The notes: generated by a model from the letters alone, not told the origin. A stretch of DNA of 64,000 nt from Pseudomonas fluvialis (GCF_002234375.1 NZ_NMQV01000012.1:1-64000); one strand, 5' to 3'. Positions 29,437-42,304 are shown, counted from the stretch's first letter. Program-made: numbers and translations.

Positions 29437-30397
29437 GTACTGCTCCAAAATGTTGATAACCGCTGACCGGCAGCGGCAGCGGGCAACCCTGCTCGTCAAG
29501 CAATTGCACACCCGTACCCGCCACCACCCGACCGATCCGGCGTACCGTCGGGAACGCCACGGACAAGGCGGGCCAGTGCTCGGCAGGCAAGGTAAAGGCC
29601 AGACGGTAATCGTCGCCACCGCTCAGCGCACAGAGCTGGGCCGCGGTGTGACCGAGCAAGGCTTCGGCCGCCGCGCTCAGCGGCACGGCCGCCTGCTCGA
29701 TCTGCAAAGCCACGCCCGAGGCCTGGGCAATGTGCCCGCAATCGGCCAGCAAACCATCGGAAATATCCAGGGCAGCGCTCGCCCGGCCACGCAGGTACTC
29801 ACCCAGCGACAACTGCGGCATGGGTGACCAGAAGGCCTGCAGCAGGGCGTCACGCTGCGCCGCAGGGGCCTCGCGACCGTGCAACAACAGTTCCAGCGCC
29901 GCACAGGCCGCGCCCAGCTCACCGCCCACGCACAGCAGGTCACCCTCTTGGGCGGCACCACGGGTCAGCGCCTGTCCGGCGGGCAGGCGGCCGAATACCG
30001 TCACCGTCAGGCTCAGCGGGCCACGCGTGGTGTCCCCGCCAATCAGGCTGAGGCCACACGCCGCAGCCATCTGCTGCAAGCCGTCCGCAAAACCCTGCAG
30101 CCACGGCGCATCGGCCTGCGGCAAGGTCAGCGCCAGGGTGAAGCCCAACGGCGAGGCGCCCATGCCGGCCAGATCGCTGGCCGCTACGGCTAGCGCGCGC
30201 TGGCCGAGCAGCTCGGCAGAACAGGGTTGTGGGAAATGCACCCCGGCGACCAGGGTGTCGGTGGAAATCGCCAGCTGCTCGTCTGCCGCCAGCTGCAGCA
30301 GTGCGCAGTCATCACCAATGCCCAGCACCACGCCGGGCTGGCCCGCTGCGCAGGCGGCGCTGGCGAAATAGCGGCGGATCAGCTCGAACTCACCCAC
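29429..30397 (-). CDS. thiL: Thiamine-monophosphate kinase
   Basis: 322 residues. It phosphorylates thiamine monophosphate to the active diphosphate. GIGDDCALLQ, STDTLVAGVHF, LAVAASDLAGMGA and ALDISDGLLADCGHIA are the metal- and ATP-binding runs of the PurM-like fold. It is placed between nusB and pgpA as usual. It lies in the same window as thiD and thiE, whose product it uses. Confidence 0.95.
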   Translation of the reverse strand: MGEFELIRRYFASAACAAGQPGVVLGIGDDCALLQLAADEQLAISTDTLVAGVHFPQPCSAELLGQRALAVAASDLAGMGASPLGFTLALTLPQADAPWLQGFADGLQQMAAACGLSLIGGDTTRGPLSLTVTVFGRLPAGQALTRGAAQEGDLLCVGGELGAACAALELLLHGREAPAAQRDALLQAFWSPMPQLSLGEYLRGRASAALDISDGLLADCGHIAQASGVALQIEQAAVPLSAAAEALLGHTAAQLCALSGGDDYRLAFTLPAEHWPALSVAFPTVRRIGRVVAGTGVQLLDEQGCPLPLPVSGYQHFGAVHG

Positions 30398-30433
30398 CCT
30401 GACTACCTCGCCAGCCGACCTGGCACGTGCGCC

Positions 30434-30919
30434 TCAGCGCTGCGCGCCACGCACTTCGGCGGCACGCAGGCGCGGCGCCAGCTTGTCCAGCACACCATTA
30501 ACGAACTTGTGTCCGTCGGTGGCGCCGTACACCTTGGCCAGCTCGATGCCTTCGTTGATCACCACGCGATACGGCACATCCACGCGGCGCAGCAGCTCGT
30601 AGGCCGACAGGCGCAGGATAGCCAGCTCCACCGGATCGAGATCAGCCAGCGGGCGATCCAGCAACGGCTCGATGTGGCCGTCCAGTTCGCTCTTGTGGCT
30701 GGGCACGCCGTGCAGCAGTTCGTGGAAGTACGCACCGTCGACCGCCGAAAAATCGTTGTCGACGCGAAACTGCGCTTCGATCTCGTTCAGCGACTGCCCG
30801 GCCATGTGCCACTGGTACAGCGCCTGCATGGCCAGGCCACGCGCCACGCGGCGCTGGGCGATCTTGCCCTTGGCCTTGGGTTGCGGCGCGTCCTGGCTGT
30901 CGTCGTGATTCAGGCTCAC
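30434..30919 (-). CDS. nusB: Transcription antitermination factor NusB
   Basis: 161 residues, all helical. The RNA- and NusE-binding core is visible in [30 protein letters not shown] and [26 protein letters not shown]. NusB works with NusE at boxA sites to keep RNA polymerase elongating through rRNA operons. The start overlaps the ribH stop by four bases (ATGA). Confidence 0.96.
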   Translation of the reverse strand: MSLNHDDSQDAPQPKAKGKIAQRRVARGLAMQALYQWHMAGQSLNEIEAQFRVDNDFSAVDGAYFHELLHGVPSHKSELDGHIEPLLDRPLADLDPVELAILRLSAYELLRRVDVPYRVVINEGIELAKVYGATDGHKFVNGVLDKLAPRLRAAEVRGAQR

Positions 30920-31392
30920 TTGGCCTCCAGGGCCGCCAGCAGGCTGACCATTTCCAGAGCGGACAGGGCGGCTTCGGCGCCTTTGTTACCGGCCTTGGTG
31001 CCGGAGCGCTCGATGGCCTGCTCGATGGAGTCGACGGTCAGCACACCGAAGGCTACCGGCACGCCGTATTCCATGGACACCTGGGCCAGGCCCTTGGTGC
31101 ACTCGCCGGCGACGTATTCAAAGTGCGGCGTACCGCCACGAATCACCGCGCCAAGGGCAATGATCGCCGCATACTCGCCGCGCTGGGCGACTTTCTGGGT
31201 GACCAGCGGGATCTCGAAGGCACCCGGCGCACGGATGATAGTGATGTCGCTTTCCTGCACGCCGTGGCGGACCAGGGCGTCGACGGCACCACTGACCAGG
31301 CTCTCGACGACGAAGCTGTTGAAGCGGCCAACCACCAGGGCGTATTTGCCTTGCGGGGCGATGAAGGTACCTTCGATGGTCTTCAGGGTCAT
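30916..31392 (-). CDS. ribH: 6,7-dimethyl-8-ribityllumazine synthase
   Basis: 158 residues (also called RibE in P. aeruginosa). It condenses the RibA/RibD-derived pyrimidine with dihydroxybutanone phosphate. [28 protein letters not shown] [10 protein letters not shown] and [15 protein letters not shown] are the family runs. The ATG at 31392 is chosen over one 45 bp upstream because the protein then starts as the family does. Confidence 0.96.
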   Translation of the reverse strand: MTLKTIEGTFIAPQGKYALVVGRFNSFVVESLVSGAVDALVRHGVQESDITIIRAPGAFEIPLVTQKVAQRGEYAAIIALGAVIRGGTPHFEYVAGECTKGLAQVSMEYGVPVAFGVLTVDSIEQAIERSGTKAGNKGAEAALSALEMVSLLAALEAK

Positions 31393-31420
31393 GGACGAGT
31401 CTCGATCTGTATAAAGAGCC

Positions 31421-31493
31421 GGGATGCCCTGCGGCATCCCGTGGATATCAATGTAGAACGAAGTGGCAGGCCGTGCGCAGCGCTCGCACGGCC
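31421..31493 (-). promoter_or_regulatory. Two strong hairpins between ribBA and ribH
   Basis: GGGATGCC (31421-31428) pairs with GGCATCCC (31433-31440). GGCCGTGCG (31469-31477) pairs with CGCACGGCC (31485-31493). There is no clear T run after either in the leftward direction, so they may be processing or partial termination signals rather than full terminators. Confidence 0.45.
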
Positions 31494-31500
31494 CAACCGT

Positions 31501-32598
31501 TCATTCAGCGGGCAAGTATTCTACTACTTCCAGGTCGAAACCGGATATCGCATTGAACTTCATCGGCGAACTCATCAGGCGCATCTTGCGCACCCCGAGG
31601 TCACGGAGAATCTGCGAACCCGCGCCCACCGTGCTGTAGGTGGCCGGGCTGGTGGCCGGTTTGCCTTCCTGACCCAGCTGGCGATCCAGGTGCGCCAGCA
31701 GTTCCTGGCCACCCAGCGGGTTGCCCAGCAGCAGCACCACGCCGCTCCCTGCCCGGGCCACTTCGGCCATGGCCGCGCGCAGGCTCCAGCGACCCTCCTG
31801 CTTGACCAGCAGCAGGTCGCGCAGCGGGTCCATGTTGTGCACACGCACCAGCGTCGGCTGCTCGGGGCTGATTTGCCCCAGGGTCAGCGCCAGGTGCACG
31901 TCACCTTCCACCGCATCGCGATAGGTGACCAGGTTGAAACGGCCCAGTTCGCTGTCCAGCCATTGCTCGCTGACCCGCTGCATGGTGCGTTCGTGGATCA
32001 GCCGATGGTGGATCAGGTCGGCAATGGTGCCGATCTTCAGGCCATGCTCGGCGGCGAACACCTCCAGTTCGGGGCGGCGCGCCATGCTGCCGTCATCGTT
32101 CATGATCTCGCAGATCACCCCGGACGGCTCGAAACCGGCCAGGCGCGCCAGGTCGCAGGCCGCCTCGGTATGCCCGGCCCGTGCCAGCACGCCGCCGGCC
32201 TGGGCCATCAGCGGGAAGATATGCCCGGGGCTGACGATGTCATCGGCCTTGGCGGTGCGCGCCACGGCCGCCTGTACGGTGCGCGCGCGGTCAGCCGCGG
32301 AAATCCCAGTGGTCACGCCCTCGGCGGCTTCGATGGATACGGTGAACTTGGTGCCGAATCCGGAGCCATTGCGCGGCGCCATCAGCGGCAGCTTGAGCAG
32401 CTCGCAGCGCTCGCGGGTCATCGGCATGCAGATCAGGCCACGCGCGTGCTTGGCCATGAAATTGATGTGCTCGGCGGTTACGCATTCCGAGGCGATGATG
32501 ATGTCGCCTTCGTTCTCGCGGTCCTCGTCATCCATGAGGATGACCATCTTGCCGGCGCGGATGTCTTCGATCAGTTCGGCAGCGCTATTCAGAGCCAT
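31501..32598 (-). CDS. ribBA: 3,4-dihydroxy-2-butanone-4-phosphate synthase fused to degenerate GTP cyclohydrolase II
   Basis: 365 residues. The N-terminal 200 residues form RibB: DDEDRENEGD (metal site) and GHTEAACDLARLAG. The C-terminal half has the cyclohydrolase II fold, but at the zinc site it reads RVHNMDPLRDLLLV with no cysteines and lacks the RQEGRG catalytic run. Only the RibB reaction, from ribulose 5-phosphate, is therefore expected. Such RibB plus inactive RibA-like fusions are known in Pseudomonas. It is 12 bp downstream of riboflavin synthase. Confidence 0.93.
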   Translation of the reverse strand: MALNSAAELIEDIRAGKMVILMDDEDRENEGDIIIASECVTAEHINFMAKHARGLICMPMTRERCELLKLPLMAPRNGSGFGTKFTVSIEAAEGVTTGISAADRARTVQAAVARTAKADDIVSPGHIFPLMAQAGGVLARAGHTEAACDLARLAGFEPSGVICEIMNDDGSMARRPELEVFAAEHGLKIGTIADLIHHRLIHERTMQRVSEQWLDSELGRFNLVTYRDAVEGDVHLALTLGQISPEQPTLVRVHNMDPLRDLLLVKQEGRWSLRAAMAEVARAGSGVVLLLGNPLGGQELLAHLDRQLGQEGKPATSPATYSTVGAGSQILRDLGVRKMRLMSSPMKFNAISGFDLEVVEYLPAE

Positions 32599-32609
32599 GA
32601 GGCAATCCT

Positions 32610-33272
32610 TTATCGATTCAGATAGCCGTGTTCGGCCAGAAAACTTTCGCTGATCCCGGCGCCTGCCGGCTCAGCCGCCTGATCGCCCTGCAACAGGCGT
32701 TCGAGGTAGCGCGCCAGCAGATCGACCTCCAGGTTGACCCGCCGCCCGGCCTGGTAGTCGACCATGATGGTCTGCTCAAGGGTATGCGGGACGATGGTCA
32801 GCTCGAACTCGGCACCGTGCACCGCGTTGACGGTCAGGCTGGTGCCATCCACGGTGATCGAGCCCTTGAGGGCAATGTACTTGGCCAGTTCGCGCGGTGC
32901 GCGCAGGCGAAACTGCACGGCGCGGGCATTGTCGAAACGCGCGATGACTTCACCCACGCCATCCACATGGCCGCTGACCAGATGGCCACCGAGGCGGCTG
33001 GTCGGCGTCAGGGCCTTTTCCAGATTGACCCGGGTGCCTGCCTTGAGGTCGACAAAGGCCGTGCGCTGCAGGGTTTCCCGGCTGACATCGGCACAGAAGC
33101 CGTCACCGGGCAACTCCACGGCAGTCAGGCAGATGCCGTTGACGGCAATGCTGTCGCCGAGCTTGACGTCGCCCAGATCGAGTTTGCCGGTGGCCACCTG
33201 GACGCGCACATCACCGCCCTTGGGGGTCAGGCTGCGAATGGTGCCTATCGCTTCGATTATGCCGGTAAACAT
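32610..33272 (-). CDS. ribC: Riboflavin synthase, alpha subunit
   Basis: 220 residues (RibE in some naming schemes). It turns two lumazine molecules into riboflavin. Two lumazine-binding repeats are visible: MFTGIIEAIGTI with GVSI-type GDSIAVNGICLTAV and SRLGGHLVSGHVDGVG, then a second KGSITVDGTSLTVNAV. It is the first gene after the FMN riboswitch and so the likely direct target of its control. Confidence 0.95.
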   Translation of the reverse strand: MFTGIIEAIGTIRSLTPKGGDVRVQVATGKLDLGDVKLGDSIAVNGICLTAVELPGDGFCADVSRETLQRTAFVDLKAGTRVNLEKALTPTSRLGGHLVSGHVDGVGEVIARFDNARAVQFRLRAPRELAKYIALKGSITVDGTSLTVNAVHGAEFELTIVPHTLEQTIMVDYQAGRRVNLEVDLLARYLERLLQGDQAAEPAGAGISESFLAEHGYLNR

Positions 33273-33385
33273 GAAACCTCCCGGCGCAGTTTGTCATGCA
33301 TGGTCGCTCTCCTGTTTTGGTTAAAACAGGGCACTGCCGATTGAAGGGAATGCACAACAGGCCCCGCAGGACATGCAGCGATCCC

Positions 33386-33528
33386 GTTCTCTCTTTATCC
33401 GGACTATCACCGTCGGCACCGGAATCTCACCGGTTCTGCTGACCCTGACAGCCTTCGCTGCCAGGCGCTCGCGGGCTAGGCATCGCGCCATTACCGCCGG
33501 TGGGGACTTGCACCCCGCCCTGAGAACT
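33386..33528 (-). promoter_or_regulatory. FMN riboswitch (RFN element)
   Basis: On the minus strand the element runs from about 33528: GGGCGGGGTGCAAGTCCCC, then ACCGGCGGTAATGG, a variable arm, GTCAGCAGAACCGGTGAGAT, and finally GACGGTGATAGTCCGGAT before CTTTCTC-like AAGAGAG. FMN binding should switch off expression of the riboflavin genes to its left (ribC, ribBA, ribH). ribD lies upstream and is not under it. Confidence 0.96.
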
Positions 33529-33569
33529 TGCCTGCCAGGCACCCATGCGCCCGGCAGGCGTGCGTTTTA

Positions 33570-34709
33570 TCACATTGTCGAGGCGCCTGCATGCGCCGGC
33601 CGCGGCCGGGCGACGATTCGCCAGTCATTGCCACAGGCGCGTATCTGCCGGATATCCAGCTCCGCGGCCTGCTGCATGCTGTCCAGCGGCCAGTCGAGCA
33701 GCGGCCGGGCCGAGCTGCCGAGCAGCTTGGCGGCCATGAAGATCTGGTATTCATCGATCAGCCCCTGACGTGCCAGGGCACCGACCAGACGCGCCCCGCT
33801 CTCCACCAGCAGCTCATTGACGCCCTGTTCGGCCAGCCGTCGCAACAACTGCAGCAGATCGACCTGCCCCGCTTCGCCGGGTAATAGCCACAACTCATGG
33901 CCGGCCTCGGCATAGCGCGCCACATCCCCCTGCGCCGCCACCACCAGCGCGCTGCCTGCCTGGAAGAATGGCGCCTGCAACGGCACCCGGCAGCGGCCGT
34001 CGAGGAGAATCCGCCGCGGCGGGCGCGCCAGGGCCAGCGCCGCCTGTGCCGGCTCCAGCCCCAGCTCGGCAGCCCGCACGGTGAGCCGGGTGCCGTCCTG
34101 CAACACGCTGTCGGCACCGGTCAGCACCGCGCTGCTGCGTGCGCGCAGGCGCTGCACCGCGCTGCGCGCCGCCGGCCCGGTGATCCACTGGCTTTCCCCG
34201 CTGGCCATCGCGGTGCGCCCATCCAGGCTCATCGCCAGCTTGGCGCAGACCCATGGCAGCCCCGTTTCCATGCGCTTGCAGAACCCCCGATTAAGCTCAC
34301 GCGCCTCCTCTGCCAGCACGCCGCAATGCACCTCGATAGCGGCGTCACGCAGGCGCTGCAGGCCACGCCCGGCCACCTGCGGGTTAGGGTCCTGCATGGC
34401 CACCACCACTCTGCGCAGGCCCGCCTGCACCAGCGCATCGGCACAGGGCGGGGTACGTCCGAAGTGGCTGCACGGTTCCAGCGTCACATAGGCGGTAGCC
34501 CCACGCGCCGCCTCCGCCGCCTGGCGCAGGGCATGCACCTCGGCATGCGGCTCGCCGGCGCGCACGTGCCAGCCTTCGCCGACCACCCGACCGTCCGCCG
34601 CAACGATCAGGCAGCCGACGCGCGGATTGGGATGGGTCGAGTACAGCCCCTGACGTGCCAGCTGCAGGGCCCGCGCCATGTACTGCGTGTCACCGGGCAG
34701 CTCGCTCAT
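33570..34709 (-). CDS. ribD: Bifunctional deaminase/reductase of riboflavin synthesis
   Basis: 379 residues. The N-terminal deaminase has the zinc site His-Ala-Glu (PHAEVHAL) and Pro-Cys...Cys ([13 protein letters not shown]). The C-terminal reductase is of the DHFR type, with [12 protein letters not shown] and VESGARL for NADPH and substrate binding. It carries out the second and third steps from GTP. Its start overlaps the nrdR stop by four bases, so it probably shares the nrdR promoter rather than the FMN riboswitch. Confidence 0.95.
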   Translation of the reverse strand: MSELPGDTQYMARALQLARQGLYSTHPNPRVGCLIVAADGRVVGEGWHVRAGEPHAEVHALRQAAEAARGATAYVTLEPCSHFGRTPPCADALVQAGLRRVVVAMQDPNPQVAGRGLQRLRDAAIEVHCGVLAEEARELNRGFCKRMETGLPWVCAKLAMSLDGRTAMASGESQWITGPAARSAVQRLRARSSAVLTGADSVLQDGTRLTVRAAELGLEPAQAALALARPPRRILLDGRCRVPLQAPFFQAGSALVVAAQGDVARYAEAGHELWLLPGEAGQVDLLQLLRRLAEQGVNELLVESGARLVGALARQGLIDEYQIFMAAKLLGSSARPLLDWPLDSMQQAAELDIRQIRACGNDWRIVARPRPAHAGASTM

Positions 34710-35170
34710 GCGCGCCCCGGCTCGCGGGACAGGCGCTCGATTTCCTCGCGAAACTCGTTGAGATCCTGGAAACGCCGGTACACCGAGGCGAAACGAATGT
34801 AGGCAATCTCGTCGAGCTGATGCAGCTCGCTCATGACCAGCTCACCGACTACCAGCGACTTCACCTCGCGCTCGCCGGTGGCACGCAGCTTCTGCTTGAT
34901 GCGGGCAATCGCTTCTTCCAGACGCTCAACACTCACCGGGCGTTTCTCCAGGGCCCGCTGCATGCCGGCACGCAGCTTGTCCTCGTCGAACGGCTGGCGA
35001 CTGCCGTCCTGCTTGATCAGGCGCGGCATAACCAGTTCGGCGGTTTCGAAAGTGGTAAAACGCTCGCCGCAGGCCAGGCACTCGCGGCGCCGGCGTACCT
35101 GGCCACCCTCGGCGACCAGTCGCGAATCGATCACTTTGGTGTCGTTGGCGTTGCAAAAGGGGCAATGCAT
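34706..35170 (-). CDS. nrdR: Ribonucleotide reductase repressor NrdR
   Basis: 154 residues. A zinc ribbon ([17 protein letters not shown] and [17 protein letters not shown]) precedes an ATP-cone domain ([20 protein letters not shown]). It represses nrd operons when dATP is high. It heads the ribD unit. The conserved link between nrdR and the riboflavin genes is widespread in proteobacteria. Confidence 0.97.
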   Translation of the reverse strand: MHCPFCNANDTKVIDSRLVAEGGQVRRRRECLACGERFTTFETAELVMPRLIKQDGSRQPFDEDKLRAGMQRALEKRPVSVERLEEAIARIKQKLRATGEREVKSLVVGELVMSELHQLDEIAYIRFASVYRRFQDLNEFREEIERLSREPGRA

Positions 35171-35311
35171 GATGGAGAGGCCCGTCAGAAAAAGTCAGCC
35201 TGCATGGTAGCGAAAGCCTACCCGTGACGACAGCCGGCAGATTGCCGGCACCTGACAAGCCGGCGCCTTTGCGCTATATAGACGCCCCCGTTTCACCGTG
35301 AAGACGTTGCC

Positions 35312-35968
35312 ATGTCCGCCCCGCCCGCCCTGCTCCAACCGCTGCGCCAGTTACTCGGCGATGCCAGCCTGGTGGCCGAGCGCCTGCCCGGCACCGACCT
35401 GACGCTGTGGTTGATCGATGCGCAGAACATGGACCGTGCCTTCAGCCCCGAGGAAACCCGGCGCATTCTCGACGAACCGCCCTACTGGTGCTTCTGCTGG
35501 GCCAGCGGCCTGGCCATGGCGCGCTGGCTGGTCGAACAACCGCACTGGGTACAGGGCAAGCGCGTACTGGATTTTGGCGCCGGCTCCGGCGTCGCGGCGA
35601 TTGCCGCCGCCAGGGCCGGGGCGGCCGAAGTGGTGGCCTGCGACCTGGATCCCCTGGCGCTGCAGGCCTGCCGGGAAAATGCCGCACTGAACGGGGTGAG
35701 CCTGGGCTACTCGGCGGACTTTTTCGCCGAAGCCGATCGTTTCGACCTGATCCTGGTCGCCGACGTGCTCTACGACCGCGCCAACCTGCCGCTGCTCGAC
35801 CACTTCCTCAGTCGCGGCAAGCAGGCGCTGGTCGCCGACTCCCGGGTCAAGGATTTCCAGCATCCGCGCTATGAGCGCCTGCACATGCTGGAGGCCTGCA
35901 CCTGGCCGGACCTCGCCGAGCCTCAGGAATTCCGTCAGGTCAGCCTGTACCACGCGCAACGCCACTGA
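35312..35968 (+). CDS. Class I methyltransferase (PrmA/ETFB-methyltransferase-like)
   Basis: 218 residues. S-adenosylmethionine binding is shown by VLDFGAGSGVAAIAAARAGA, then VACDLDPLALQACRENAALN and ILVADVLYDRANLPLL. The overall layout, with a WCFCWASGLAMARWL lead-in, is that of protein lysine methyltransferases acting on electron-transfer flavoprotein beta or ribosomal protein L11. The target here is not known. Confidence 0.78.
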   Translation: MSAPPALLQPLRQLLGDASLVAERLPGTDLTLWLIDAQNMDRAFSPEETRRILDEPPYWCFCWASGLAMARWLVEQPHWVQGKRVLDFGAGSGVAAIAAARAGAAEVVACDLDPLALQACRENAALNGVSLGYSADFFAEADRFDLILVADVLYDRANLPLLDHFLSRGKQALVADSRVKDFQHPRYERLHMLEACTWPDLAEPQEFRQVSLYHAQRH

Positions 35969-36034
35969 TTCTGAATTATCCCCTCAGGTAGCGCTCCACC
36001 GAGCGCTGCCTGGTCGTTCCATTGTGGAGTACCC

Positions 36035-36427
36035 ATGAAACCCACCGATCGCGTCATGCAGAGCTATGGCCGCTGCTGCGCCAACCCAGCCTTCTTCGAC
36101 AGCTTCTATCGCCACTTCCTCGACAGCTCGCCGGAAATTCGCGCCAAGTTCGCCAACACCGACATGCCGGCGCAGAAGCAGTTGCTCCGCCAGGGCATTC
36201 TCAACCTGGTCATGCACGCCCGCGGCATGCCCGATACCAAGCTGCGCGCACTGGGCGCCAGCCACTCACGGCACGGCTTCGACATCCGCCCGGAGCTCTA
36301 TGAACTGTGGCGCGAAGCCCTGCTGCGCACCATCGGCGAACATGACCCACAATGCTGCGTAAACACCCGTGAGGCCTGGCGCGAGGTGCTCAACAAAGGC
36401 ATCGCGGTGATCAGCGCAGGCTACTGA
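36035..36427 (+). CDS. Bacterial globin-like protein
   Basis: 130 residues. The helical pattern fits a single-domain globin: [23 protein letters not shown] resembles helices B to E, and [27 protein letters not shown] contains the likely haem-binding histidine region and F to G helices. Roles suggested for relatives are oxygen or nitric oxide handling; none is shown here. It has GGAG before the ATG. Its end overlaps the rluE end by 17 bp on the opposite strand. Confidence 0.75.
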   Translation: MKPTDRVMQSYGRCCANPAFFDSFYRHFLDSSPEIRAKFANTDMPAQKQLLRQGILNLVMHARGMPDTKLRALGASHSRHGFDIRPELYELWREALLRTIGEHDPQCCVNTREAWREVLNKGIAVISAGY

Positions 36428-37043
36428 CCGGCACCTCGCGCCACTCGCCCGGCTGCAGGCCATCGACCTGCCAGGGACCGATGGCCACGCGCACCAGACG
36501 CAGGGTGGGCAGCCCTACCGCCGCGGTCATGCGCCGTACCTGACGATTGCGTCCCTCGCGAATCACCAGCTCTAGCCAGGCCGTCGGCACGCTCTTGCGA
36601 AAGCGCACCGGCGGGTGGCGCGCCCACAGCGCCGGCTCATCCAGACAGCGTGCTTCGGCCGGCAGGGTCGGCCCGTCGTTGAGCGTCACCCCGCTACGCA
36701 GCTGCTGCAGCTGCGCCTCGCTCGGCGTGCCCTCCACCTGCACCCAGTAGGCCTTGGCCAGCTTATGGCGCGGGTCGGCAATGCGCGCCTGCAGGCGCCC
36801 ATCGTTGGTCAGCAGCAGCAAACCTTCGCTGTCACGATCCAGACGCCCGGCCGGATAGACTCCGGGAATATCGACGAAGTCCTTGAGCGTGGCGCGCCCC
36901 TGCGCATCCTGGAACTGGGTCAGCACGTCGAAGGGCTTGTTCAGCAGGATCAGCCGCGGTTCGGCCGGTGGCGGTTTGGCCACCCGGCGGGCCGGCAGGG
37001 CAGCGGCGCGACGCGGCGGTGCAGGACGAGGAGGACGGGGCAT
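36411..37043 (-). CDS. rluE: 23S rRNA pseudouridine synthase RluE-like
   Basis: 210 residues. A basic, proline-rich N-terminal tail (1-30) precedes the catalytic domain of the RsuA/RluB/E/F family: [34 protein letters not shown] with the catalytic aspartate, KAYWVQVEG and [11 protein letters not shown]. RluE modifies a uridine in the peptidyl-transferase region of 23S rRNA. No S4 domain is present, which fits RluE. The ATG at 37043 was chosen; further upstream the frame is not conserved in type. Confidence 0.85.
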   Translation of the reverse strand: MPRPPRPAPPRRAAALPARRVAKPPPAEPRLILLNKPFDVLTQFQDAQGRATLKDFVDIPGVYPAGRLDRDSEGLLLLTNDGRLQARIADPRHKLAKAYWVQVEGTPSEAQLQQLRSGVTLNDGPTLPAEARCLDEPALWARHPPVRFRKSVPTAWLELVIREGRNRQVRRMTAAVGLPTLRLVRVAIGPWQVDGLQPGEWREVPVSSLR

Positions 37044-37198
37044 GGGCGATCCACAAGTCGGTAAAAACCGCCAGTTTACCCGACTCACCGCCCCATGCCG
37101 CCGCCCGCAGGCCAACCATCAGCAACACTTATTCGCTTGCTGCGCCCTGCGGGCTGGCCGCTATGCTGAGTGCCTACCGTCAACAGGAGAGCCTGCTC

Positions 37199-38221
37199 AT
37201 GAGTTCCGCCGACACCATTACCGGCTGGGCCGCCACCGCACCCGGCGCCCCCCTGCAACCCTTCAGCTACGAGCCCGGCCCGCTGGACCAGGAAGAGGTG
37301 GAAGTCGCCGTCGAGTACTGCGGTATCTGCCACTCCGATCAGTCGATGATCGACAACGAATGGGGACTCAGTCGCTATCCCTTCATCCCCGGGCATGAAG
37401 TAGTCGGGCGCATCATCCGCGTGGGCGAGCAGGTGCACGGCCTGCACGCCGGGCAGCGCGTGGGCATCGGCTGGTACAAGGGCAGCTGCATGCACTGCGG
37501 ATCGTGCATGGAGGGCGCACACCAGCTGTGCAACACGGCCAAACCGACCATCGTCGGCAGCCACGGCGGCTTTGCCGATCGGCTGCGCAGTCACTGGGCC
37601 TGGGCCATTCCGCTGCCGGACACGCTCGACCCGGCACTGGTCGGCCCGCTGTTCTGCGCTGGCTCCACGGTATTCAGCCCGCTGCTGGAATGCGCGGTGA
37701 AACCGACCGACCGGGTAGGCGTGGTGGGCATTGGCGGGCTGGGCCACCTGGCCCTGCGCTTCCTCAACGCCTGGGGCTGCGAGGTCACCGCCTTCACCTC
37801 GTCACTCAGCAAGCGCGAAGAAGCCCAGCGTCTGGGCGCGCACCGGGTGGTGGCCTCCACCGACAGCGCAGCCCTACAGGCAATTGCCGGCAGCCTGGAC
37901 TTCCTGCTGGTCACCGCCAGCGCCGACCTGGACTGGAACGCCCTGCTGGCCACCCTGGCCGCCAAAGGGCGCCTGCATTTCGTCGGTATCGCGCCCAGTG
38001 CCATCCCGGTTCACGTGTTCAGTCTGATTCCCCAGCAGAAGACCCTGTCCGGATCGCCGGTCGGCTCCCCAGCGAACATGGCACGCATGCTGGAGTTCTG
38101 CGCCAGGCACCAGATCCTCCCGCAGGTCGAGCATTTCCCGATGAGCCGGGTCAACGAGGCCATCGAGCACCTGCGCAGCGGCAAGGCTCGCTACCGCGTG
38201 GTACTCGACGCCAGCGCCTGA
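37199..38221 (+). CDS. Zinc-dependent alcohol/aldehyde dehydrogenase
   Basis: 340 residues of the medium-chain dehydrogenase family. Catalytic zinc ligands are in CGICHSD and PGHEVVG; the structural zinc cysteines lie in GSCMHCGSCMEGAHQLC; the nucleotide fold is GVVGIGGLGHLALRF. It belongs with cinnamyl-alcohol-dehydrogenase-like and YahK/AhR-type NADPH aldehyde reductases. The substrate is unknown. It ends inside the convergent ydcF gene, overlapping by 31 bp. Confidence 0.88.
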   Translation: MSSADTITGWAATAPGAPLQPFSYEPGPLDQEEVEVAVEYCGICHSDQSMIDNEWGLSRYPFIPGHEVVGRIIRVGEQVHGLHAGQRVGIGWYKGSCMHCGSCMEGAHQLCNTAKPTIVGSHGGFADRLRSHWAWAIPLPDTLDPALVGPLFCAGSTVFSPLLECAVKPTDRVGVVGIGGLGHLALRFLNAWGCEVTAFTSSLSKREEAQRLGAHRVVASTDSAALQAIAGSLDFLLVTASADLDWNALLATLAAKGRLHFVGIAPSAIPVHVFSLIPQQKTLSGSPVGSPANMARMLEFCARHQILPQVEHFPMSRVNEAIEHLRSGKARYRVVLDASA

Positions 38222-38994
38222 GGGGTCGCCGGGCCGGCATACAGCCAGGGATAGCTGAGCCGGCCCAGCACTTCATTGAGCAGCAGCCCGCTGTGCCACA
38301 AGGCCCGGCTCTCCGGCAACAGACCGGCGAAAGGCCGGCCATGCGCCTGACCGAGAAAGCCCATGGGCGCCGCGACCACCTGCAAGCCCTGCTGTTCAAA
38401 ACACCAGCGCGCACGTGGCATATGCCAGGCCTGAGTGACCAGCACCACACGCTGGATCCCCTCGGCACGCAACAACTGCGCCGTCGCGACGGCGTTCTCC
38501 CAAGTGGTGAGGCTCTGCCCCTCCTGCCAGCGCGCCGGCTGGGCAAAGTCCCGCGCCAGCACTTCAGCCATCAGCGCTGCCTCGCTGGGCGGCTGGCCAT
38601 AGTGCAGGCCGCCCGAGGTGAGCAGCGGCAAGCCACTCTGCGCGGCCAGACGCGCCGCATAACGCAGCCGCTCGACGGCCAACAGGCTCGGCTGATCGGT
38701 TCCCCAGCCCGGATCCGCCCGCTCGCGCCCGGCACCGAGCACCACGATCACCTCGCCCTGGCTGGCCAGGTCGGCCTGTTGCGCCGTACTGAGTGGCGGC
38801 TGATTTTCCAGCCAGCGTGCGCTCTGTTGCACCACCAACGGCAGGCTCATCAGCCACAGACCGAGCAGCCCGCCCAGCAGCGCAGCTCGCGCCAAACGCG
38901 GATAACGCCGGCGCAGGCACCAGCCCAGGAGGATCATCCACAACAGCAGGCCTGGTGGCAGCAGGCCCTGCTTCAGCAGGTAACGCAGTTCCAT
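38191..38994 (-). CDS. YdcF/ElyC-family (DUF218) membrane protein
   Basis: 267 residues with two N-terminal membrane helices (about 8-27 and 38-58). A DUF218 domain follows: VIVVLGAGRE, SGGLHYGQPPSEAALMAEVL, TTWENAVATAQLL and VVLVTQAWHMPRARWCFEQQG. E. coli ElyC, of this family, supports envelope integrity in the lipid-carrier pathway; the role here is inferred from family only. The 3' end overlaps the dehydrogenase gene on the other strand. Confidence 0.85.
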   Translation of the reverse strand: MELRYLLKQGLLPPGLLLWMILLGWCLRRRYPRLARAALLGGLLGLWLMSLPLVVQQSARWLENQPPLSTAQQADLASQGEVIVVLGAGRERADPGWGTDQPSLLAVERLRYAARLAAQSGLPLLTSGGLHYGQPPSEAALMAEVLARDFAQPARWQEGQSLTTWENAVATAQLLRAEGIQRVVLVTQAWHMPRARWCFEQQGLQVVAAPMGFLGQAHGRPFAGLLPESRALWHSGLLLNEVLGRLSYPWLYAGPATPQALASSTTR

Positions 38995-39030
38995 CGGTTA
39001 TCCGGCACGGCAACGAGACAAGCAGGCAGC

Positions 39031-42259
<3,229 letters not shown>

Positions 42260-42264
42260 TCACA

Positions 42265-42284
42265 CTCGGCGCTTCGGCGCCGAG
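42265..42284 (+). other. UUCG-capped hairpin between leuS and lptE
   Basis: CTCGGCGC (42265-42272) pairs with GCGCCGAG (42277-42284) around a TTCG loop, a very stable tetraloop. No T run follows, so it is unlikely to end transcription. It may protect or set a processing point between leuS and lptE messages. Confidence 0.55.
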
Positions 42285-42304
42285 GTACCCAAGGGGAAAA
42301 CACC

